This document shows, one piece after another, positions 8,646 to 16,296 of a stretch of 20,000 nt of DNA (the stretch's first letter is position 1; every line of letters begins with the position of its first letter). Position numbers and translations under genes: made by a program. Under the pieces are notes generated by a model. It had not been told where the DNA came from and ran no database searches. It saw nothing but the letters and a program-made list of their open reading frames with translations. Source of the DNA: Symbiodinium natans (Eukaryota > Sar > Dinophyceae > Suessiales > Symbiodiniaceae); the NCBI GenBank assembly GCA_905221605.1, contig CAJNDS010002202.1, forward strand, positions 560,001 to 580,000, read 5' to 3'.

Positions 8646-8940
8646 AGACGGTCCCAGGTAGGGTTTAGGGTTTCGGGTTTAGGGTTTAGGGTTTAGGGTT
8701 TAGGGTTTAGGGTTCAGGGTTCAGGGTTCAGGCTTTAGGGTTTAGGCACAATCCGTCGCTGAGGATGCAGCAATGGCGTCACGGCTATTCTGAAGCGTAT
8801 CGCTGCACTGCTTGACCAAACCTGGTGAGAGAGGCAGCCAGGCAAGGAAAGCTCGACATGGGCCATATATAGGGTTAGGGTTTAGGGCCCTAGGGTTTAG
8901 GGTTTAGGGTTTAGGGTTTAGGGTTTAGGGTTTAGGGTTA
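8646..8940 (+). repeat. G-strand arrays around a unique island
   Basis: TTTAGGG/TTCAGGG units at 8659-8745, an island at 8746-8870, and five or more perfect TTTAGGG units at 8895-8939. No gene seen in the island. Confidence 0.82.
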
Positions 8941-9604
8941 TATGGGGAGCCTGCGCTCCAAAAGGGTGGTATTTCACCTACTAATCAGGGCGGGTTCCAA
9001 CTTAGAGGGGCTCTGCAGACAGAGGGATGAAGGGTCTTGCTTTGTCATAGAGAATCTTTTCATCATACATTCGTCTATATATATATATGTATATATATCT
9101 ACATATCTATTTCTTTATACATTAAGATATGACGGGGGACACTTAATCCCCCCCCCCCCCCGCACCAGCCCGAAACCCTAAACCCGAAACCCCAAACCAA
9201 GCCCCGAAACAAAAGGTATAGCATGGAGGACGATGCGGCCCCTTTTCGGGTTTAGGGTTTAGGGTTTAGAACAAGACTAAACAGTGTACCCTGAACCCGA
9301 AGCCCTAAACCCAGCGCTTTGTTGCATTTCATACCCATTGGAAAGGATTTTGAGGAAGCCGAAGCCCTAAACGCTTTTTTTTCTATGACTATAGCCATAG
9401 GGTTTAGGGTTTAGGGTTTAGGGTTTAGGGTTTAGGGTTTAGGGTCTGCTTCATTGCTGAATGTGCCTGAGCTCCAAAATCCCCGAACGCCGAGTGCTGA
9501 CCTCTAACCCAGAAAGTTGAACTTAAACCCTTAGCCCTAGAGGGTCCGCATCGCAATGCAGTTCCTTTTTGGCAGACAGGACCAAAACACACATGGCCAG
9601 TTCT
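8941..9604. other. Island with TA microsatellite, C14 run and arrays
   Basis: Unique DNA carries a TA-rich microsatellite (9074-9098) and a run of 14 C (9148-9161). C-strand units follow (9172-9205), with G-strand arrays at 9247-9268 and 9400-9445. A 79-codon + frame at 8942-9181 runs through the TA and C tracts and is not credible. 9446-9604 holds nothing recognisable. Confidence 0.6.
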
Positions 9605-9681
9605 CTAAATGATGGTGCCTCTTCCTCCTTATATAGTAACCCTAAACCCTAAATGATGGTACTTCTTCCTTGCATAGTGAC
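9605..9681 (+). repeat. Direct duplication bridged by telomere-like units
   Basis: CTAAATGATGGT followed by a TCTTCCT-containing segment and ATAGTAAC occurs at 9605-9640. It recurs in diverged form at 9649-9681. The bases between are CCTAAACC, and the second copy's CTAAA doubles as the end of a CCCTAAA unit. Confidence 0.7.
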
Positions 9682-10560
9682 GCACAAAATGGCCCATATT
9701 CTAGAGGAGTGACCATCTAGTACGGTTTGCTAGCACCCACGGACTCTCTGGGTACACCCAAACATCTCAACTTACGTAACACTAACCCTAAACCCCAAAC
9801 CACCAAACCCAAACCCTAACCCTAAACCCTAAACCCTAAACCCCAAACCCCAAACCCCAGAGCCTAAACCCTAAACCCCTAAACCCCTAACCCTAAACCC
9901 TAAGCCCTAAACCCCAAACCCCAAACCCTAAACCCTAAACCCTCATCGCCACTGTCGAGCAACGACCCAGCTCTAGGATCCCGGTGCTGCGCGTGGTGGC
10001 CTGGTGTGCCCCCAAGCAGGGGAAGAGAAGAAGGTTTTGGGTTTAGGGTTTAGGGTTTGGGTTTAGGGTTTAGGGTCTAGGGTGTAGGGTCTAGGGTTTA
10101 GGATTCAGGGGAGAGGGCCCCGCTGGACAACTAAACCCAAAACCCCAAACCCTAAACCAGAAACCCTCAACTCTAAACTAGGGGTTTTGGGCTTCTCAAG
10201 TTTTTGCCGACGCTTCGGGGTAAAGAAAAAAATGGCTTCCCTTCACCCTCAACCCCTAAAGTTAAGGTCATAGGGGTCCAACCTTGACATGGGTTTAGGG
10301 TTTAGGAATTAGGGCTCAGAGAAGACCCTCACATCTCCAGCGTGTGATCGTGTGCAGAAGAATGAGCACCTCCGTGTCAGCCCTAAACCCTAAACCCTAA
10401 ACCCTAAACCCCAAACCCTAAACCCTAAACCCTAAACCTGCCTAGAAAGGGAATGCCCTCTGCAACGCGCTGAGGAAGCTCAAGCCCCCGAAGCCCCCGA
10501 GAACACCCTGGGAGCGACGACGGGCCCCGACTCCACGAATTAAGGGTTTAGGGTTTAGGC
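9682..10560. repeat. C-strand array cluster, islands and G-strand units
   Basis: C-strand CCCTAAA/CCCCAAA arrays at 9783-9945, unique DNA to 10030, G-strand units at 10035-10108, C-strand units at 10132-10170, an island, G-strand units near 10290, and C-strand units at 10381-10437. The islands show no genes. Confidence 0.78.
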
Positions 10561-11054
10561 TTTAGGGTTTAGGGTTTAGGGTTTAGGGTTCAACTTTGTG
10601 GCTCAAACTCTTGGCCGATCACTGATTGCTTCCAACCTCGTATCTAGATCGAAGGCAAGACTCATTCGATGCTGTGTCGTTGATGTGATCTGCTGTGTTG
10701 TCCCCCTTCACAACTTGGGTAGCTCTCGAAATGAGGGCCCCTTTGGGATCCCATATATAGTATGGCACCCTTGAAGGACGGACCCTCGCAAGGAACCCTA
10801 ATTTAGAGAACTACCCATGGGGGTTTCAATATGGTACCCTTTTTGGGGGTTCCTTCAAGGGGCTTCTATTCTATTTGGGGTATAACAAGGGGTACACTAT
10901 TCTTAAAAAAAAACATATTCTTTTGGGGTTCGTAAGCAAATAGCAGTATTCTGGGAAATACCCACAAGTGGGTAGGATGTAGGAGGCTGCACGAGGCCGT
11001 TCGCGCCGCCTTCAGGATTCCATCGCAGAACTCTTCGACGCCTGAGTTGCGGCT
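10561..11054. other. G-strand units then a long unique island
   Basis: TTTAGGG units end at about 10590. The rest is unique DNA without a supported gene. The part at 10730-10930 has ACCCTTTTTGGGG and ATAACAAGGGG motifs that recall the interiors of the elements at 6043 and 11286, suggesting a decayed relative. Confidence 0.45.
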
Positions 11055-11168
11055 TCTAGACCCGGGAGTAACCTAGGAATAAAAAGGGTGCCCTTTTGGA
11101 TTTAAGGGGATTATAAGGGAACCCCAACCCCAAAAAAATGAAAACAAGGGCCTACTCCCGGTCCTAGG
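11055..11168. repeat. MITE-like dispersed element, copy 2
   Basis: Runs from TCTAGACCC to GGTCCTAG and shares ordered blocks with 6043-6160: AACC(T)AGGAATAAA, AAGGGTGCCC, and AAGGGCCTACTCC near the end. The interior ATTATAAGGGAACCCC also resembles 11341-11356. It has no coding capacity. Confidence 0.65.
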
Positions 11169-11216
11169 CTTTGATTTTGGGCTTAGGGGTTGGGAGTTTG
11201 GGGTTTCGGCATCTCA

Positions 11217-11446
11217 CCTTTGGGACCAACTATAAACCCTAAAAAAGGGGTCACTAATTACACAATTCGGATTATTTGTAGTAGTCTTGGTAGCCCAGTA
11301 ACCATATAAGAATAAGGGCACCCTTTTTGGGGTTGGGTATGTTATAAGGGAACCCATAGCCCAAAAAAGGGTAAAGGGTACCACTGGGCTACCAAGTAAT
11401 TTCGGGCTTTTGGTCCCAACTTGCGGGGTTCGTTTGGTCCCCAAGG
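11217..11446. repeat. Nested inverted-repeat element of about 230 bases
   Basis: Outer arms CCTTTGGGACCAAC (11217-11230) and GTTTGGTCCCCAAGG (11432-11446) are near-inverted. Inner arms CTTGGTAGCCCAGT (11286-11299) and ACTGGGCTACCAAG (11383-11396) are perfect over 14 bases. A minus-strand open frame (11214-11444) covers it, but its product has no recognisable features. I read the DNA as a non-autonomous transposon-like element. Confidence 0.68.
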
Positions 11447-11467
11447 TAGGGAGGGGAGAGGGTTTGG

Positions 11468-11537
11468 AGCCTAAACCCTAAACCCTAAACCCTAAACCCT
11501 AAACCCTAAACCCTAAACCCTAAACCCTAAACCCTAA
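11468..11537 (-). repeat. C-strand array, about ten perfect CCCTAAA units
   Basis: A pure CCCTAAA run starts 22 bases after the nested inverted repeat ends and stops at unique DNA. Confidence 0.93.
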
Positions 11538-12480
11538 GTTGTAGGTTGGGATGCTCCCCCTTCCACTAACGGCCCTCAATAGGGGTTATCGTACCCCTCA
11601 AAATGATCCCTGCTAGTCTAAGGGGGAACATCCCAAATTGTAGAGTTTATTCTCGTAGGGTCCTGTAGTCTTGGGGCTGAATGTTGCAGGGGGGCTTAGG
11701 GCTTTAGTGTCCCATGGGCTGTCGTGCAGAGTTTAGGGGAGTGCAACAGTAAACGCGAGCTCGGTGTCGAACGTGAAGCTGAGAACCTCAACCCGTCATG
11801 AAGCACCCCTCCGCCATTCCAGCAGGAGGCGCCGCCCTGAACCCTACACCCCTAGACCCGAAACCCGCAAAACTTTTAAACCCTGAATCCCGAATCCCCT
11901 GAAGCACAAAACCCTAAACGCCTAGCAAAAAAGCCCTAAACCCCTAAACCCTAAGCCCTAAACCATACCCTAAACCCGAAATCCACAGGCTCCCTAGACC
12001 TAGCAGCATGCAGTGCAGAGCTACAGTGAGGACATGCGGCATGTAGGCGAAGTTTACCCCCGAAAGGTCCATCAGGCAAGGCTTTTGGGGTTTTCAAGGG
12101 GGTATAGGGTTGAGAGGGACTGAGGGGTTTATGGGGCTTGTAGGGTCTATAGATAGAGCTTAGGGTTTAGGTCTTAGGCTTAGCAAAAGAAACGATACTC
12201 CCTAGCAAATATTAGAGTTTTTGCTGTTTAATTATAGTACCCAAAAATTGAAAATTATTTCCAAGTACCCCTAAGGAAGGCCCTCAGCTATGTACTAGAG
12301 ACTGGGAATTCCGAATTTAAGTTGGCGGGGCACCAGAAATCTGAGTTTGTTTCGGGCTGAGAGTCTTACACAAAACCTTACAAACCCTGCAGGCCCCAAT
12401 ACAACCCACAAACCCCATAAACTCGGCAAGCCCTACCGACCCCATCAACCCTTCAAACCCCAAACCCCTACCCTAAACCT
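11538..12480. other. Unique DNA with degenerate C-strand units
   Basis: 11538-11830 is unique with no supported gene. Degenerate CCCTAAA/CCCGAAA units occupy 11835-11990, then unique DNA with an AT-rich patch (12185-12290). Degenerate C-strand units such as ACAAACCC begin near 12370. Confidence 0.5.
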
Positions 12481-13500
12481 TAAACCCCTGAACCTTAATC
12501 CCTAAACCCATTAACCCTACAAACCCAAGACCCTAAACCTAAACCCTAAACCTTCAACCCTAAACCCTGCAGCCCTAGCACGCGCTCGCGAAGCCGAACG
12601 CCCCCATTGGCCAAGGTGCCGATGGTACCGCCCCCATCGTAGTCTAGCATGTCGAAGAGCTCCCTGGGCTTTGCTTTCGTGACGGTTTGGGGTCAGCCCT
12701 AAACCCTAAACCCTGGACCCTGAACCCTAAGCCTAGGGGTTTGGGGGTTTAGGGCTGAGAGAGTTTCGAGGGGGTTGGGTTTAGTTTAAGGCTCAGGGTT
12801 TAAAAACAAAGGTTCGGGTTGCAGCGTTTCGGGGGTTGTAGGAATGTAGGGGCGGGGTATGAGCTCCATGTTTCCGGCAACACCAAAATGCAGCCTCTCC
12901 GGCCCCTCAACACAAAAACGCTGCGATTCCTTCCGTGACAGGATTCCCCCAAAAGGAGGCACGCCGATCTTCTCTGTGAATCCCTTCTGTAGATGTATAT
13001 AGACCCGGGTCCTGCACCAAGTACTCTCAAGTCTCAAGGCTTGAGGTTCTTGGAGCCGCTGCAGGGCATTTAACGATTCTCAGCTGGGTCGTCCACCTGC
13101 CACCCGAAACCCAACACCCAAACTCCAAACCCCGTGCTTTACCAAACCCGGAAGCAACTGAAAGCCTCCCAGCCTCTTTCCCCAATCTGTCAAAGCCTTC
13201 AAAACCACACCCTCGAAAGTCAGAAAACACAAAAACACGCATGTTATGCACATGCCCTAAACCTCAAACCCCAAACCCGACACTTTAAACCGAATGCTTT
13301 GTGGCGGCATCCCTCACAATTGTATACTCCGACAGGAATGGTCCCGGTTGCTTCAGGTCGTCTGTGGCCACAATCTCCTGTGGGTTTCGAGTTGTTCTTG
13401 GCTTTGCAAGGGTTGAGGAGTTTAGGGCTTCAGAGGCTTGGAATGTTGCCTTCTCGGGGCTTTAGCCGCTTTCGGGGTTTTAGGGGCTAAGCCCTCTAAA
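12481..13500. other. Degenerate arrays and unsupported open frames
   Basis: C-strand units at 12481-12570 and 12697-12735 and G-strand units at 12738-12800 flank unique DNA. Minus frames at 12786-13037 and a 118-codon + frame at 13134-13490 are the longest, but strands and frames compete and the ends are repeat-derived. I do not call genes; an exon here cannot be excluded. Confidence 0.4.
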
Positions 13501-13960
13501 CCCTAAACCCTAAACCCTTTACCTCAAACCCCAAAACCCTAACCCCAAAACACTAAACCCTAAGGCCCTCACCCCTAACCCTAAACCGCCGATTTTTGGA
13601 GCCAAAACCACAGAACAACCTGAAAACAACAACCCGAACGCCCTGGAGCTCCTTGAGTTGTTGCTGCGTTTCCTCCGGGGCGTTGTTGATCTCCTGTGCC
13701 GTGCAGCCGAAGCTAAAGGTTGAGGGGGCTTTAAGGTTTAGGGCTTTAGGCTTTAGGCTTTAGGGTTTAGGGTTTAGGGTTTAGGGTTTAGGGTTTGAGT
13801 TTGGGGTTTAGGGTTTGAGTTTGGGGTTTAGGGTTTAGGGTTAGCTTTAGGGCTTTAGGGCTTAGGGCTTTAGGGCCTCAGGGTTTAGGGTCTACGCAGC
13901 CTTACGGTTTAGGTTTAGGGTTTAGGGTTTATAGGGGATTGGGGTTTAGTGTTTGGGGTC
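13501..13960. repeat. C-strand units, island, then G-strand array
   Basis: C-strand units span 13497-13590. An island (13590-13715) follows. A dense G-strand array (13730-13955) mixes TTTAGGG, CTTTAGG and TTTGAGTTTGGGG, including two tandem copies of a 21-base higher-order unit near 13790-13830. Confidence 0.8.
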
Positions 13961-14103
13961 TAAACGCGTATGTGATGCCCACAAGCCAGCAGCAAGAGTC
14001 AGCAAGAGGGACGCGCAACTCACAGGCTTAGCGGCTTAGCCCTTCGCCCACGAGGGCTCCCACAACAAAAACGCTTTCTACAGGAAAGCTCTCGTGACTT
14101 TGT

Positions 14104-14285
14104 TTGTTTAGGGTTTAGGGTTTATGGTTTTGGGTCTAGGGTCTAGCGTCTAGGGTCTAGGGTCTAGCGTCTAGGGTCTAGGGTTTAGGGTTTAGGGTAT
14201 AGGGCATAGGGTTCAGGGTTCAGGGTTCAGGGTTTGGGTTTAGGGTCTAGGGTCTAGGGTTCAGGGCTTAGGGTTTAGGGTTAGC
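14104..14285 (+). repeat. G-strand array with TCTAGGG/TCTAGCG higher-order block
   Basis: At 14135-14183 seven heptamers run TCTAGGG, TCTAGCG, TCTAGGG twice over and then TCTAGGG, a 21-base higher-order unit in two copies. TTTAGGG and TTCAGGG units follow to 14285. Unique DNA at 13961-14103 to the left holds nothing recognisable. Confidence 0.88.
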
Positions 14286-14779
14286 ATCCCCTACGAACCT
14301 TATTCTAATTCCCATGACTCACCTTACTAACCCTACTCGCTAAGTCAAAAGAGCTTCCAAGTAGGGGGTCCTCGACACCTTTGCTTAGGGTTTGGGGCTT
14401 GCGGCGACGCGACTCAGCCTTCCCCATGTTTGAAAGATCTTTGATGGCCCTAAACCCTAAACCCTCAACCCTAAACCGTAAGAAGCACAAGACGCCTTTA
14501 CCCTGAATCCCAAACCCCTGCAGCGCCCCAACAAAGTCCTGATCCCTGAGCCCTAAACTGCACTAAGCCCTCACCCCAAACCCTATTTCCGCTACCCTAA
14601 AACCCTAGTTCCCCTAAACCCCAAACTCCAAACCCTAAACACACCAAACCCCAAACCCCAAACCCTAAACCCCAAACCCTAAACCCTAGACCGCCAAACC
14701 GCCTCAAATCACAACGAACGCCACTCCCCGGCCTCCAGGGTCAGCTCGCCGGATCCATCCTGCCGCAAGTCCCCCAAAA
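14286..14779. other. Unique DNA with C-strand arrays
   Basis: C-strand units lie at 14450-14480 and 14560-14695 (CCCTAAA, CCCCAAA). A 61-codon minus frame (14305-14490) crosses a repeat and is not supported. Confidence 0.5.
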
Positions 14780-14857
14780 CCCAAGCGCAACCTAGGAATA
14801 AATATAATCCTCTTAAACCCAATAAGAGAGAATATGTAATATCCCAAAGGCCTACCT
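14780..14857. repeat. Probable degenerate third copy of the MITE-like element
   Basis: Shares AACCTAGGAATAAA (near 14789) and GGCCTACC (14849-14856) with 11055-11168 in the same order and orientation. The middle is diverged. Assignment is tentative. Confidence 0.4.
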
Positions 14858-15044
14858 AACCCTAAACCCTATATTACACCACCGAAGGCCCCGAACAGTC
14901 AAAGGCACGTCAAAGAAACAGTGGAGACAACGGGAAACAAAGAGACAAAGGGAGAGGGAGACAAAGGGAGACAAGGAGCCCAACAACCCGGCAACAGTCC
15001 TCAGAATGTCGGCAATCCTTAAATGAGTTTAGAACCCCAATTTG
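14858..15044. other. Polypurine-rich spacer
   Basis: A purine-rich tract of AGACAAAGGGAG-like units occupies about 14922-14980, with AGACAAAGGGAG repeated at 14941 and 14960. No gene. Confidence 0.5.
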
Positions 15045-15345
15045 GGGAAAATAGGGTTGCTCGTGTTATGATGATTATTGTTATTATTCTTGCAACTTGA
15101 GTTGATTTTGTGATGATAAATACTACTACCCGAATTGCTATAGTTATAATCACGCTAACAGCTGTTCTCATTCTGACTATTGGTGTTGGATTATTGCTGC
15201 TCATATGTTTACTATTCCTACCGTGATTCTTCTTATTAAGATTCCTACTTACTACTATGTCTATGACTCTATGAATTTTGCTACTGCTACTGCTTGCACT
15301 GTTGTTGCCATAATCCTAGTAATAAGAATCAGTACTGCAACCTGT
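15045..15345. repeat. Degenerate triplet-like tract, copy 1
   Basis: About 300 bases dominated by ATT, GTT, ACT, GCT and GAT triplets with a loose period of three. Hydrophobic Ile/Val/Thr-rich frames open as a by-product. Similar tracts occur at 18950-19015, 19248-19315 and 19877-20000. It looks like a decayed trinucleotide repeat or an unknown repeat family. Confidence 0.55.
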
Positions 15346-15662
15346 TGCCTATTCAGGCTTGCATGGTTTGCATGGTTTTATTGAGCTGAGGCCAATATGC
15401 AGCAAGATCTGTTGCTGCAACCACTTCCCAGCAATGCAAGGCATCCGGGCTTTGTCGTGTCCTCTTTGAGGGCACGATAGCATCAGGAAGAGCCGTAGGG
15501 CAATTGCTCCGCCAGTCTTCTCAAAGATCGAACCTTCTTCGGTCCATTATGAGAGGTGGTGAATGCATGGCAAAAACGCCAGAAACAATCGTCTTGCTGA
15601 TCTTTCAAGTATTGAACCTTCTTCGGTCCATCAGAAGGATGCAGCATCATGAACAACTTGGC
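15346..15662. other. Downstream flank of the minus-strand gene
   Basis: Holds a tandem TTGCATGGT pair (near 15359), a stem-loop at 15455-15477 (10 pairs including one G-T, TTT loop), and an 18-base direct repeat GAACCTTCTTCGGTCCAT at 15530-15547 and 15614-15631. Part is probably the 3' untranslated region. The + frame at 15504-15986 overlaps the gene and looks like an antisense shadow. Confidence 0.5.
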
Positions 15663-16296
15663 TCATTCCTTCTGCGCAGTTTTCTGGTGGCCCACGATGA
15701 TTGGAGGGAGGCTTCCATCCTGGGCCACAACATGGCTTGGAATGGCTTGCTTCGGCAGGCCTGGGGGTGCGTCTGTGGGCTCAGGCCTCCATGCCGTGGG
15801 TGCTGGCAAGCCTGGAGGGGTCGCTGGGTACACTGCGGGTGCAACTGGTGGCCTGGGTGGAACGGGAGCTGGGGCAGCGTCTTCGGCATCCTCTGCGTCG
15901 ATGCGTGCGGCTGCCTCATCTGTGACGCCCAACTCGAAGGTGGCGTAGACAAACTTGGAGATGTTCAGGATGCTGAGAGCAATTGAAAGCACCCTGAAAA
16001 CAAAGGCCCTCAGAGTGGTCACGTGAAGCAGCGTGGAGTACTGCAAGCAGAGTGAAAGCGGCGCCTCGACCGACTTCTCCGACCGCAGGGCTTGGATGAA
16101 GCCATTGGTTGGATATCCGGCTTTCCTGGACTTCGCGAATCCAGCATAGGCTTCGACCATCTGGATTTTACCACGGTAGCAGTCCAGGGCCATCGGGCCA
16201 GCGATCATGGCGATCTGGACTGCTGCAAGGCCATACCTCGACTTGTTACATTGTGCCCACGAGCACAGCAAGAATGCGTTCTTCCTACCTACTGGC
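15663..16296 (-). CDS. Predicted terminal exon 8, membrane core and Pro-rich tail
   Basis: The acceptor CTGTTTTCTTCCTAG ends at 16297. Encodes hydrophobic segments (AVQIAMIAGPMAL; VEAPLSLCLQYSTLL; VFRVLSIALSILNISKFVY), then an Ala/Asp hinge and a Pro/Ala-rich cytosolic-type tail with PPGLP twice, ending QKTAQKE. This is the best-supported coding segment: a 200-codon open frame with clear helices. Confidence 0.7.

Noticed and set aside
12786-13037. Minus-strand protein of about 80 residues
   Set aside because: Two overlapping minus frames of similar length compete, and one end is repeat-derived.
13134-13490. 118-residue + strand protein
   Set aside because: No recognisable motif; competing minus frame over part of it; the end derives from telomere-like repeat DNA.
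15504-15986. 160-residue + strand protein
   Set aside because: Lies antisense to the Pro-rich tail exon, whose GC-rich, stop-poor sequence opens several frames; the minus frame has the clear membrane helices and splice context.
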